Shown: piece after piece, positions 1-7,739 of the stretch
Layout of the letters: each line of letters starts with the position of its first letter
Position numbering within the stretch: the stretch's first letter is position 1
DNA from: Chloroflexota bacterium
GTDB taxonomy: Bacteria; Chloroflexota; Dehalococcoidia; DSTF01; JACRBR01
Direction: 5' to 3'
NCBI GenBank assembly: GCA_028872875.1
Contig: JAGWOC010000013.1
Location: 1 to 58,163, forward strand
Length of the DNA: 58,163 bases
Program-made: the position numbers and the translations under genes
Notes under the pieces: model-generated
Database searches by the model: none
The model's input: only the letters and a program-made list of their open reading frames with translations
Told to the model about the DNA's origin: nothing

Positions 1-193
1 TGCCCCGCGTCTTCGCCAGCCCCGCGTACACCGCCTCCTTGCCCCGCTCGGAGCTGAAGAGGCCGGTGGACAGGACGACGAAGGCGAAGACCGCCGCCAC
101 CACGACGAACGCGATCAGGATGATCGCCGTCTCGAGACCGGTGATCCCGCGCTCTTCGCGCATGCGGCGGACGAATTGCAGAATCCGCTTCAT
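1..193 (-). CDS. Archaellin (archaeal-type flagellin), N-terminal part, gene runs off the window
   Basis: Reading the complementary strand from the ATG at 193-191 gives a protein starting [16 protein letters not shown], followed directly by [20 protein letters not shown] and then a segment with [18 protein letters not shown]. This is the archaellin N-terminus: a short basic class III signal peptide, a prepilin-peptidase site after Gly16 (G|ITGLE), a hydrophobic assembly helix (about residues 17-40), and the polar stretch typical of archaellins. A GGAGGAGAG Shine-Dalgarno lies 4 bases before the ATG. Only 64 codons are in the window; the globular domain is missing. The mature protein would polymerise into the archaellum filament. 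In archaea it needs the FlaI/FlaJ-type motor and a class III signal peptidase; neither is visible here. A type IV pilin is the main alternative, but the [13 protein letters not shown] signature favours archaellin. Confidence 0.9.
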   Translation of the reverse strand, partial: MKRILQFVRRMREERGITGLETAIILIAFVVVAAVFAFVVLSTGLFSSERGKEAVYAGLAKTRG

Positions 194-620
194 TGCCTCT
201 CCTCCAGTTTCAGGTTGTGGGGCCGGCGGCCCCAGGCGCAGTCGGAATGTCAGTTGCTCCCCTGGTGTCACCCCCTTTGATGAGCGCGAGCCTGTGTGAG
301 ATTCCGAACTGCGCAGGCTTGGTCGCGCATTCCATTGCTACCCGGCCGTCTGCACCCGTAGGCGCCATCCGCCCGGGGGACCAGATCTGGCGCGTCCGTG
401 CACTGGCCTGCCGGTACTTCCGTGTACCGTTGAAGCTTCGTGTCCGCGGGAACTCCGGTGCATGGTGGATCCCCCCGACTTCTGGGGGTGCCCTCACCTA
501 ACGCGCCCTTGCCGCCGTGCCCGCCTGCCCCTGACCCGCTCGCCGCCCGGGCCGCACGCGGCGCCAGAATCAGCGCACTCCCCCATGTCCGGTGGCGGGA
601 CGTGTCCGATAACCCACCCG
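194..620. other. Divergent intergenic region between archaellin and response regulator
   Basis: These 427 bases separate the start of the archaellin gene (minus strand) from the start of the response regulator (plus strand), so they must hold both promoters. No protein with recognisable features is encoded. I see several short hairpins: GGGGCCGGCGGCCCC near 221-235, CGGTAC-TTCCGT-GTACCG near 411-429, and CCCCC-GACTTCT-GGGGG near 474-490. There is also a longer spaced inverted repeat, listed separately. I do not recognise a known riboswitch and see no clear consensus sigma70 promoter. Confidence 0.6.
237..314. repeat. Spaced inverted repeat in the archaellin upstream region
   Basis: GCGCAGTCGGAAT at 237-249 is the reverse complement of ATTCCGAACTGCGC at 301-314, apart from one inserted base; the arms are 51 bases apart. 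The repeat begins 44 bases before the archaellin start codon, within its probable promoter or 5' leader. It could be a pair of sites for a dimeric regulator, a long-looped RNA hairpin, or chance. The match is seen directly; the function is inference. Confidence 0.55.
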
Positions 621-1340
621 ATGGAACCGTCGAATCAGCAACCCTCCGCGATCCGCGTGCTCGTCGTGGAGACCGACAGTCTCTTGCGGGAGATGCTCGG
701 CGCGGCGCTGGCCGCGGACGCGCGCCTGCGCGTCGTTGGCACCACGGGCGACCCGCCGGCGGCGGCGAGCCTCGCCGCCTCACTGCTGGCGGACGTCACG
801 CTGATCGGCATCGATGCCCGCAGCGAGCAGGCCGCGCTCGCGGCCGCTCAGGAGATCGGCCGCGCCCATCCTGCCGCGCGCGTCGTGTTTCTGGGCGAGC
901 GCCCCGACGCCCGCATGCTCGCCGCCCTGCCCGCGTTTCGCGCGGCGGGCTGGTCCTACCTGCTGCGCCAGTCCGTCGCCGACGTCGCCACGCTCGCCCG
1001 CGCCATCGATGGCGCCGCCTCCGGGCTCGTCGTCCTCGACCCGCTCGTGGTCGAGAGCCTCGGCCGTCGGGAGACGCGCCTGTCCGCGTTGACCAGGCGC
1101 CAGCTCGAGGTCCTTTCGCTGATGGCCCGCGGGTACAACAACGCCGCGATCGCGCGTGCGCTCGTGCTCGAAGAGAAGAGCGTCGAGAACCACATCAACG
1201 CGATCTTCGGCCAGCTCAACCTGAGCCGCGACCGCGCCGCCCACCCGCGTGTGAAGGCGGTCCTGCTCTACCTGCGGGAGGGCGAAGGCAGCGCCCCGGA
1301 CGCGCCGGACCCCGAATCTCGCCAGCGCAGGGCGGCGTAG
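621..1340 (+). CDS. NarL/LuxR-type response regulator with a degenerate receiver domain
   Basis: A 239-residue protein with a receiver-like domain (about 12-135) and a C-terminal LuxR-type helix-turn-helix (about 154-205, LTRRQLEVLSLMARG then KSVENHINAIFGQLNL). The HTH is well conserved, so DNA binding is likely. The receiver is not: the usual acidic pair after beta-1 reads E17-T18, the position of the phospho-acceptor Asp holds Gly63 (LIGID), and the conserved Lys is Arg116 (SYLLRQ). It should therefore not be phosphorylated in the usual way. I took the ATG at 621 because homology begins shortly after it; upstream ATGs are in low-quality sequence. The archaellin gene is divergent upstream and a kinase-like gene converges from downstream, so control of one or both is plausible but not shown. 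Confidence 0.85.
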   Translation: MEPSNQQPSAIRVLVVETDSLLREMLGAALAADARLRVVGTTGDPPAAASLAASLLADVTLIGIDARSEQAALAAAQEIGRAHPAARVVFLGERPDARMLAALPAFRAAGWSYLLRQSVADVATLARAIDGAASGLVVLDPLVVESLGRRETRLSALTRRQLEVLSLMARGYNNAAIARALVLEEKSVENHINAIFGQLNLSRDRAAHPRVKAVLLYLREGEGSAPDAPDPESRQRRAA

Positions 1341-1484
1341 CAGCGGCCGTCGGAGCGCCTCCCAGGTCTCGGGCCAGCCAGAGCGGCCGCCCACGCCAGC
1401 GCCTTGTCCTATCCCCGCGCTTCACGCCCGAAGCGGTCCGGTCCCTCCGTGCCCAGCGTGTCGCGTAGACGGGGTCTGTCGACG

Positions 1485-1535
1485 TGGAGCACAGCCGCCC
1501 TCGGCTGCGCGTCCGGTGAAGCCGGATCAACCCCG
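1485..1535. repeat. Dispersed repeat D, copy 1 (inverted orientation)
   Basis: The stretch starting TGGAGCACAGCCGCCCTCGG matches, in reverse orientation, intergenic sequences around 13077-13110 and 47370-47405. It contains two palindromic parts: AGCCGCCCTCGGCT and a GTCCGG...GCCGGA hairpin. It lies between convergent genes, so it may act as a structure at transcript ends. The remaining bases between 1341 and 1567 show nothing else. Confidence 0.65.
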
Positions 1536-1567
1536 CGCGTCATCGGCCGCAGTCGCCCTGTCGCGGT

Positions 1568-3322
1568 CTACGCCGGGAACGTCGCCACCGCGCGGTACTG
1601 CGCGCCGTCACGCGCGCGGTCGAGCGCTCCCCCGTAGGCCTCGATGGCGAGCCGGCTCGTCTCGAATCGCGCGTCCAGCGCCGCCGCGGCCGCATCGTCC
1701 GTCTCGTCGAGCGGCGCGCCGATCGCCAGCGTCACGGCGGCCTCGCCGCGGCCGAGCGTGACGAACGCCTCGCGCGCCCCCGCCTCCGCGAGCGCGCGCG
1801 CGCCCTCGAGGACGAAGCGATAGAGGACGAGCCGCCGCCCCACGTCGATCGCCGCCCGGTCGCTGGCCTCATCGACCGCGTCGGCGAGCGGATCCATCTC
1901 GAGCGTCAGGTCGATGACAGGCTCCAGCTCCTTTCGCAGCGCCTTCAGCGCGTTCGGCAGCCCGAGCCGCACGATGCCGGGGTAGAGCTCCTGCTCGATG
2001 GCGCGCAGCTCGCGGTCGCGCACGGCCTCGAGCTCGGCCATCGCCTGGGCGTGCAGCCCGGACGGGGCGTACGGCGCATCCTCGGCGGCGGACTCGGGGT
2101 CGATGCGCCGGTATGCTTCGTCCGCCTGTGCGCCGGCGAGCAGCAGCCGCGCCCGCACGTCATCGCGCAACTGCTCCGACAGCCGCTCGTTGCGCCGCTC
2201 GTACGCCTCGATCAGCACCGTTGCGGCGACCGGCGCGGCCGCGGCGGCAGGCGCCGGCTCCTCTGGCTCCGGCGCCGCGTCCTCGCGCGGCCCGGCGAGC
2301 AGCAACAGCGGTCGCCGCCGGCGGTCCCCGAAGGAGAGCGCCACGCCGCCCATCACCACCGCCAGGACCGCGCCGGCCACCGTCACCCAGCCCTGCTTGC
2401 CCATCGCCTGTGCGTGCTCCGCCTCCACCAGCGACGACGGCAAGCAGGAAGCCAGCGTCGAACCCTGATCGATCTGCGACCCCTTGCCGATCGGGCTCAG
2501 GCCGCAGATCGAGTCGACCCCCGCGACGACCGCGCGCACGCCACCGCCCGCGAGCGGCTGGCCGCGCCACGGCTGCCCGAGCAGCGCGTCCGGCACGCCG
2601 GCGGCGTACACCCCGGACGCGTTGATGACGACGTTCCGGCTGCCATCGACCTGCGCCCCAAGCGTGGCCTTCCAGAGCCGCGCCGGGTCCGCCCGTCCGA
2701 GCAGCATCCCCCAGGTCGTGCCGTCGCCGTCCTTCAGCGGCACCGCAAACTCGACGTAGCCGGGCCGCCCGGCCTGCGGCAGCACGACGTCGGAGCTCGA
2801 AGGCGTCAGTGTGCTCCGCGCCTGCTGGAACGCCGGGCTGTCGAGCACGCGCGTCACCGACGGGTCCGTCGAAGCGAGGACGGTGCCCGACCGGTCGGCG
2901 ACGATCAGCGACGCCAGATTGTTGGTGTTGAGGTAGAGGTCCTGCCGCATGACGCCGGTTCGCACGTCTCGCGGCGTCGCCCGCTGGTGCACACGCGGGT
3001 CCTCGGCGTAGCGCAGCATCTCCATGTAGGTGTTGAAGGCGTCGCCCGTCGCGAGATGCGCCGTCACGGCGGCGAGCGAACCCGCCTCCGTCGCCGCGCG
3101 CTGGTCGACGGCGCGCCGCGAGAACGTATCGGCCCCGTAATAGGCGACCGCGGCCACGAGCGCCACCGCCGCCGCCAGCACCGTCAGCGTCCGCACCCGC
3201 GGCGAGACGGGCGCAAGCCACACCAGCAACCCCCGCGCGCTACGGGCGAGCGCCGCCAGCCCACCGGCGAGGCGGGTCGTCGCGCCGTCCTGCGGCATTC
3301 GAGGCGCCGTCCTGGCTTCCAT
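1568..3322 (-). CDS. Membrane sensor protein resembling a histidine kinase but with dead catalytic boxes
   Basis: 584 residues from the ATG at 3322 (an ATG at 3298 is also possible). TM helix 1 is at about 45-62, an extracytoplasmic sensor region (about 65-308, Cache-like in character) follows, then TM helix 2 (311-331), a Pro/Ala/Glu-rich linker, a coiled coil (370-440) and a kinase-like tail. The tail reads RELRAIEQELYPGIVRLGL, like the dimerisation box of NarX/DesK-type kinases but with Tyr447 at the usual His. The ATPase-like part keeps the helix YRFVLEGARALAEAG (N-box position) and EAYGGALDRARDG, but the N-box Asn and the D-box DxG are gone. It probably senses a signal and passes it on by protein contact. 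The convergent neighbouring regulator is also non-canonical. A highly divergent active kinase cannot be excluded. Confidence 0.75.
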   Translation of the reverse strand: MEARTAPRMPQDGATTRLAGGLAALARSARGLLVWLAPVSPRVRTLTVLAAAVALVAAVAYYGADTFSRRAVDQRAATEAGSLAAVTAHLATGDAFNTYMEMLRYAEDPRVHQRATPRDVRTGVMRQDLYLNTNNLASLIVADRSGTVLASTDPSVTRVLDSPAFQQARSTLTPSSSDVVLPQAGRPGYVEFAVPLKDGDGTTWGMLLGRADPARLWKATLGAQVDGSRNVVINASGVYAAGVPDALLGQPWRGQPLAGGGVRAVVAGVDSICGLSPIGKGSQIDQGSTLASCLPSSLVEAEHAQAMGKQGWVTVAGAVLAVVMGGVALSFGDRRRRPLLLLAGPREDAAPEPEEPAPAAAAAPVAATVLIEAYERRNERLSEQLRDDVRARLLLAGAQADEAYRRIDPESAAEDAPYAPSGLHAQAMAELEAVRDRELRAIEQELYPGIVRLGLPNALKALRKELEPVIDLTLEMDPLADAVDEASDRAAIDVGRRLVLYRFVLEGARALAEAGAREAFVTLGRGEAAVTLAIGAPLDETDDAAAAALDARFETSRLAIEAYGGALDRARDGAQYRAVATFPA

Positions 3323-3428
3323 GTCGCCGCATCTATCCTCGGTGCTGGCACCCAGCGCGGCTAGGGGAAGAACCCCTATTCTGCATGGCCGGTGCGACGG
3401 TGACTGGCGAGACTGCCACCCTGCCGCC

Positions 3429-3453
3429 GTAGGGGCGCCGCTTGCCGCGCCCC
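3429..3453. repeat. Dispersed palindromic repeat A, copy 1
   Basis: A 25-base unit beginning GTAGGGGCGCCGCTTGCCGC whose ends (GGGGCG / CGCCCC) pair into a hairpin. The same unit with a single change lies at 39276-39300. Both are intergenic. This is the look of a REP-type element; no transposase is nearby. Confidence 0.7.
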
Positions 3454-3488
3454 GCGCCGAATCCGGCACGACCCGGCCGGCCGCGCTA

Positions 3489-3517
3489 TTGACGAACGCC
3501 CGTTCTCATCCTATACT
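3489..3517 (+). promoter_or_regulatory. Sigma70-type promoter of mrfA
   Basis: TTGACG at 3489-3494 and TATACT at 3512-3517 are 17 bases apart, close to the vegetative consensus. Transcription would start near 3524, giving a leader of about 28 bases that ends with a GGAGGGCAGG ribosome-binding site before the ATG at 3552. Confidence 0.75.
3494..3505. promoter_or_regulatory. LexA/SOS-type operator between the -35 and -10 of mrfA
   Basis: GAACGCCCGTTC is a perfect match to GAAC-N4-GTTC, the LexA (DinR) box of Firmicutes and Actinobacteria. It sits inside the spacer of the mrfA promoter, where a repressor would block RNA polymerase, and the downstream gene is a DNA-repair helicase. The box is seen directly; that this organism's LexA uses this motif is inference. 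Confidence 0.6.
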
Positions 3518-3551
3518 CGCGAGTCGAACAGGCGTACGGACGGAGGGCAGG

Positions 3552-5825
3552 ATGCCGCTGGCGGATGCGCTCGCTGCGCTGCGCCGCGATCCGGAACTGG
3601 GCGCAGGCTTCGTCGAGTGGCGCGAGCTGCCCGCGGAGCCTGCACGCTACGGCGCCTGGCCGCTCGGTACCGACGCGCGCCTGATCGACGCGCTCGCCCG
3701 GCGCGGCATCGGGCAACTCTACGCGCATCAGGCGGCGGCGCTGGGCGCCGTAGCGCAGCGCCAGAACGTCGTCGTCGTCACGCCGACGGCGTCCGGCAAG
3801 ACGCTCTGCTACAACCTGCCCGTCGTCCAGACGCTGCTCGAAGACCCCGAGGCGCGCGCCCTCTACATCTTCCCCACGAAGGCGCTGGCGCAGGACCAGA
3901 TGGAGGAGCTGCACGGGCTCGTCGGCGACCTCCGGGCCGACATCAGGACGTTCACGTACGACGGCGACACGCCCGGCGACGCCCGCCGCAAGGTGCGCGA
4001 GGCCGGGCACGTCGTCGTCACCAACCCCGACATGCTCCACACCGGCATCCTGCCGCACCACACGAAGTGGGTGAAGCTGTTCGAGAACCTGCGCTACGTC
4101 GTCATCGATGAGCTGCACCAGTACCGCGGCGTCTTCGGCAGCCACGTTGCGAACGTCATCCGGCGGCTGCACCGCGTCTGCCGGTTCTACGGCTCCGACC
4201 CCGTCTTCATCTGCTGCTCCGCCACCATCGCGAACCCGCGCGAGCTGGCCGAGAACATCGTCCGCAAGCCCGTGCTGCTGATCGACGACAACGGCGCGCC
4301 GCGCGGCCCGAAGGTCGTCGCCGTCTACAACCCGCCGGTCGTGAACCGCGAGCTGGGCATCCGCCAGGCCTCGGTCGATGCGGCGCGCGCGATCGGCGAC
4401 CGCCTCCTGCGGGCGGGCGTGCAGACCATCGTCTTCGCGCCGTCACGCATCCGTGTGGAGCTGCTGCTGCGCTCGCTGCGCGAGTCGCTGAAGCAGCGGC
4501 CCGGCGAGCCGCCGCCGGTCGAGGGGTACCGCGGCGGCTACCTGCCGAACGAACGGCGCGCCGTCGAGCGCGGCCTGCGCGAGGGCCGCATCCGCGGCGT
4601 CGTCGCCACGAACGCGCTCGAACTGGGGGTGGATATCGGCGGTCTCGATGCGGCGGTGCTCACGGGCTACCCGGGCAGTCTCGCCAGCGCCTGGCAGCAG
4701 ATGGGTCGTGCGGGGCGCCGCCAGGGGCTCTCGCTGGCCGTGCTCGTGGCATCGTCGTCGCCACTGAACCAGTACGTCGCGACCCACCCCGAGTACCTCT
4801 TCGAGACGTCGCCCGAAGCCGGGCTCATCGACCCCGACAATCTGCTCGTGCGCGTCAGCCACATGAAGTGCGCCGCGTTCGAGGTGCCGGTCGAGGAGGC
4901 GGAGCCGCCCGGCGGACCCTGCGGCTTCGGGGCCGATGCGCCACAGCTCCTCGAACTGCTCGCGTCCGAAGACGTCCTTGTGAGGGCCGGCGGCCGCTAC
5001 CACTGGATGGCCGAGGTCTTCCCGGCCGAGTCCGTGAGCCTCCGCTCCGCCGCCATCGACAACTTCGTCGTCATCGAGCAGGGGCCAAAGCCCCGCGTCA
5101 TCGGCGAAGTCGACCGGCCGGCGGCGCCGCTGCTCATCCACGAAGAAGCGATCTACATGCACGGCGGCAGGCAGTACCACGTCGACCGCCTCGACTGGCA
5201 CGAGAAGAAGGCCTACGTGCGCCGGGTCGACGTCGATTACTACACCGACGCGAACCTCGCCGTCGACCTCGAGGTGCTGGAGCCGTTCGAGGGCGCGCCC
5301 GCGAAGGGCTGCTGGGTCGACCATGGCGAGGTCGCCGTCCGCGACGTCGCGACGATCTTCAAGAAGATCAAGCTCGACACGAACGAGAACGTCGGCTGGG
5401 GCCGCATCAGCCTCCCGGAGGAGAGCCGCCACACGACGGCGTACTGGTGCTCGCTCGCCGGCGAAGCGGTCGAAGGGCTCTCCCGCGGCGAGCTGCAGGA
5501 CGCGCTCTGGGGCATGGCGCACCTGCTCCGCCACCTGGCGCCCATCTTCCTGATGTGCGACCCGCGCGACCTGCAGGCGGTGGCGCAGCTCCGCTCCCCC
5601 TTTACCGGCCGCCCGACCCTTTTCCTGTACGAGAACCAGCCCGGCGGCGTCGGCATGGCCCGCCGCTTGTTCGAGATCCACCCCCGTCTTATGGCCGCCG
5701 CACGCGAGCTGGTGGTGCGCTGCGGTTGCACCGCCGGCTGCCCCGGCTGCGTCGGCCCGACGATCGGCGATCACCCCGCCAACAAGCGCGCCGCGCTTGC
5801 GCTGCTGCGTCGGCTGTCGGAGTAG
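3552..5825 (+). CDS. mrfA: DEAD/DEAH-box DNA helicase of the MrfA/YprA family
   Basis: A 757-residue superfamily 2 helicase. Walker A is TPTASGKT (77-84), motif II is DELH (186-189), motif III is CSATIAN, and the second RecA domain has TNALELGVDIGG and the motif VI QMGRAGRRQG. The C-terminal third matches DUF1998/MZB, ending in a four-cysteine cluster (CGCTAGCPGC) that should bind zinc. In Bacillus subtilis MrfA (YprA) works with the exonuclease MrfB in repair of mitomycin C lesions; the MrfB-like gene follows here. The start at 3552 has a good ribosome-binding site and a promoter with a possible LexA box. The family assignment is firm; a role in crosslink repair in this organism is carried over from Bacillus. 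Confidence 0.93.
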   Translation: MPLADALAALRRDPELGAGFVEWRELPAEPARYGAWPLGTDARLIDALARRGIGQLYAHQAAALGAVAQRQNVVVVTPTASGKTLCYNLPVVQTLLEDPEARALYIFPTKALAQDQMEELHGLVGDLRADIRTFTYDGDTPGDARRKVREAGHVVVTNPDMLHTGILPHHTKWVKLFENLRYVVIDELHQYRGVFGSHVANVIRRLHRVCRFYGSDPVFICCSATIANPRELAENIVRKPVLLIDDNGAPRGPKVVAVYNPPVVNRELGIRQASVDAARAIGDRLLRAGVQTIVFAPSRIRVELLLRSLRESLKQRPGEPPPVEGYRGGYLPNERRAVERGLREGRIRGVVATNALELGVDIGGLDAAVLTGYPGSLASAWQQMGRAGRRQGLSLAVLVASSSPLNQYVATHPEYLFETSPEAGLIDPDNLLVRVSHMKCAAFEVPVEEAEPPGGPCGFGADAPQLLELLASEDVLVRAGGRYHWMAEVFPAESVSLRSAAIDNFVVIEQGPKPRVIGEVDRPAAPLLIHEEAIYMHGGRQYHVDRLDWHEKKAYVRRVDVDYYTDANLAVDLEVLEPFEGAPAKGCWVDHGEVAVRDVATIFKKIKLDTNENVGWGRISLPEESRHTTAYWCSLAGEAVEGLSRGELQDALWGMAHLLRHLAPIFLMCDPRDLQAVAQLRSPFTGRPTLFLYENQPGGVGMARRLFEIHPRLMAAARELVVRCGCTAGCPGCVGPTIGDHPANKRAALALLRRLSE

Positions 5826-5828
5826 GAG

Positions 5829-5866
5829 GAGGCCGGAGGTTGGAGGTTGGACGTCGGAGGTCGGAG
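5829..5866. repeat. Low-complexity GGAGGTTGG-type tract
   Basis: Directly after the mrfA stop comes a run of near-identical units (GGAGGTTGGAGGTTGGACG, then TCGGAGGTCGGAGG). A related, more diverged tract lies at 49092-49125, also just after a gene end. It looks like a short microsatellite. Confidence 0.6.
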
Positions 5867-6284
5867 GTGCGGGACGACGTACCGGAGCGCAGGCCTTCAG
5901 CCCGCGCCGAGCGCATGCGCGCCGGAGGCCTTCCGGTGCGGGACGACGTACCGGCGCGCGGGCCTTCAGCCCGCGCCGAGCGCATGCGCGCCGGAGGCCT
6001 TCCGGTGCGAGACGACGTACCGGAGCGCGGGCCTTCAGCCCGCGCATCCACGACGGCGCTCATGACTGAGCCCGCATCACCATGACGCGCCCCGCCGCCA
6101 TCGACGCCACAGCCGCCCGCGCCGAGCGCATGCGCGCCGGAGGCCTTCCGGTGCGAAGCGACGTACCGGAGCGCGGGCCTTCAGCCCGCGCAGCCACGGC
6201 GGCGCTCATGACTGAGCCCGCATCACCATGACGCGCTCCGCCGCCATCGACGCCACAGCCGCCCGCGCCGAGCGCATGCGCGCC
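5867..6284. repeat. Tandem repeat array with hairpin cores, partly copied from the mrfB 5' end
   Basis: Two 69-base units (5867-5935, 5936-6004) are followed by two longer units of about 146 bases (6005-6150 and 6151 to about 6284). All start GTGCGRGACGACGTACCGG or a close variant and contain the hairpin GCGGGC-CTTCA-GCCCGC. The long units also hold a copy of the first 20 codons of mrfB and the CATGACTGAGCCCGCATCAC just before them. The last unit runs into the real mrfB reading frame. The array therefore arose by insertion of a palindromic repeat next to the mrfB start, then tandem duplication. It is not CRISPR: units are directly joined, without unique spacers. Confidence 0.85.
6082..6231 (+). 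pseudogene. Truncated duplicate of the mrfB N-terminus
   Basis: The ATG at 6082 opens a 49-codon frame that starts like MrfB (MTRPAAIDATAARAERMRA, one change from the true start) and then runs into translated repeat sequence. It stops at the TGA at 6229-6231, which overlaps the real mrfB start codon (ATGA). It is a by-product of the tandem duplication. It could be translated and couple to mrfB, but has no plausible function as a protein. Confidence 0.7.
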
Positions 6285-7520
6285 GCCGTCGCCGCGCACG
6301 CCGCCGCCATGCGCGGCGCGCTGCCGTCGCGCCCGGCGTGCGACGGCCTGCCGCCGATCGACCGCATCCTCGGCGGCGCCTGGTTGGAGACAGAGCACGG
6401 CCGCGCCTTCGTCCGCGACGCGTGGTTCGCGCCCGGCCACCTCCACGGGACGGTCGCCCTGGGTGCTGCCCTCGCCCTGCCCCGGCACGCGCTGGAAGCC
6501 GTCCTGGGCCGCCCGTTCAATCCGCCACCGTCCGCCCTCCAGTGCCGGGATACCGGCGCCTCGCCGCCACCCCACCTGGCCTTCTTCGATATCGAGACCA
6601 CCGGCCTCTCGGGCGGCACCGGCACCTACGCCTTCCTCGCCGGCCTCGGCTCGTTCGAAGACGGCGGTTTCCGGCTGCGGCAGTACTTCCTGCCCGCCGT
6701 CGACGGCGAGCGGGCCATGCTCGCGCTCCTCGCCGCGGACCTCGCCCGGTGCGACGCGCTCGTCACCTACAACGGCCGCGCCTTCGACCTGCCCGTGGTC
6801 GAGACGCGCATGACGCTGGCGCGCCTCCGCCCGGCATGCGCCGAGATGCCGCATCTCGACCTCCTCCACGCCGTCCGGCGCCTGTACCGCCATCGCCTGC
6901 AGTCGTGCCGGCTCGCCGATGCCGAGCGCCGCCTGCTGCGCGTCGAGCGCTTCGACGACGTGCCGGGCGCGCACATCCCGGCGCTCTACTTCGACTACGT
7001 CCGCGCGGGCCGCGCCGCGCCGCTGCGCGCGGTCTTCCGCCACAACGCCGAGGACGTGCTCTCGCTCGTTGGCGTGCTGGTGCACCTCGGGCGTCTGTTC
7101 TCGGACGACCAGCCCGCGCCCGATGACGCCGTCGCCCTCGCGCGCTGGTGGGAGCTCGCGGGCGCGCCGGGCCGCGCCCTGGCGCTCTACCGTCAGGCAC
7201 TCCCATGGATCGAAGGCAGCGACGACTGGTCGTGGGCCGCCCATCGGCACGCCCACCTCAGCCGCCGCGCCGGCTCCCATGACGAGGCAGCCGCGCTCTG
7301 GCGCGCCCTCTGGCAGCAGGGCGACGCGGCGGCGGGCCTGGCGCTCGCGAAGCACCTGGAGCATCGCGTCCGCGACTACCCGGCGGCGGAGCAGGTCGTC
7401 GCCGCCCTGCGCACGGCGAGCCCCGATGCCGCCCGCCCGGAGCTCCAGGCGCGGCTGGCGCGCATCCGCCGCAAGCGCGCCCGGCTGCCGACGCAGGCGC
7501 GGCCGCCCCGCACGGGCTGA
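6228..7520 (+). CDS. mrfB: DEDDh 3'-5' exonuclease of the MrfB/YprB family
   Basis: A 430-residue protein with an RNase H-like exonuclease domain (about 110-290). The catalytic residues are visible: D121 and E123 in FFDIETTGL, an Asp in YNGRAFDLPVV, and the His and Asp in HNAEDVLSL. The remaining C-terminal part is helical and TPR-like (about 300-400), as in YprB. It follows the MrfA helicase gene, matching the Bacillus mrfAB pair, where the nuclease degrades DNA at mitomycin-type lesions. The first codons also occur upstream as a duplicated fragment, so the true start could have shifted; MTRSAAIDATAARAERMRA at 6228 continues unbroken into the domain. The N-terminal 40 residues are poorly conserved and Ala-rich. 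Confidence 0.88.
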   Translation: MTRSAAIDATAARAERMRAAVAAHAAAMRGALPSRPACDGLPPIDRILGGAWLETEHGRAFVRDAWFAPGHLHGTVALGAALALPRHALEAVLGRPFNPPPSALQCRDTGASPPPHLAFFDIETTGLSGGTGTYAFLAGLGSFEDGGFRLRQYFLPAVDGERAMLALLAADLARCDALVTYNGRAFDLPVVETRMTLARLRPACAEMPHLDLLHAVRRLYRHRLQSCRLADAERRLLRVERFDDVPGAHIPALYFDYVRAGRAAPLRAVFRHNAEDVLSLVGVLVHLGRLFSDDQPAPDDAVALARWWELAGAPGRALALYRQALPWIEGSDDWSWAAHRHAHLSRRAGSHDEAAALWRALWQQGDAAAGLALAKHLEHRVRDYPAAEQVVAALRTASPDAARPELQARLARIRRKRARLPTQARPPRTG

Positions 7521-7577
7521 CGCCGTGGCGAAGCCCCGCTCCTCGTGACGCCGCCCACGGCCACCATCACGTCCGCG

Positions 7578-7690
7578 TAGCGAAGGAGCTTGGCGGGGCG
7601 CGCGCGGGTGGCCGAGGTCCCGCGCGCATGCGGAGGGCGGAGCTGGAGCTCCTTCGCTAGGCTGGACGGAGCTTGAAGCTCCTTGGCTAC
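7578..7690. repeat. Inverted repeat cluster G (AGCTCCTTCGCTA)
   Basis: TAGCGAAGGAGCT at 7578-7590 is the exact reverse complement of AGCTCCTTCGCTA at 7647-7659, and a third, slightly changed copy ends near 7690. The cluster fills the space between two convergent genes (7521-7739) and could fold into a strong hairpin in both transcripts. No T-run follows, so it is not a classical intrinsic terminator. Confidence 0.65.
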
Positions 7691-7739
7691 GGGGCGCCGC
7701 CGCGCGCACACGCGCTGGTCGCGCGTCGATGCCCCTGGG

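Noticed and set aside
387-402. Sigma54 (-24/-12) promoter for the response regulator
   Set aside because: CTGGCGCGTCCGTGCA resembles the consensus, but the GG and GC elements are one base too close, and sigma54 is uncommon in this kind of genome.
4443-6047. A 534-residue protein opposite mrfA
   Set aside because: It is antisense to the clear helicase motifs and its N-terminus is translated tandem repeat.
5867-6284. CRISPR array
   Set aside because: Units of 69 and about 146 bases are directly joined with no unique spacers, and no cas gene is near.
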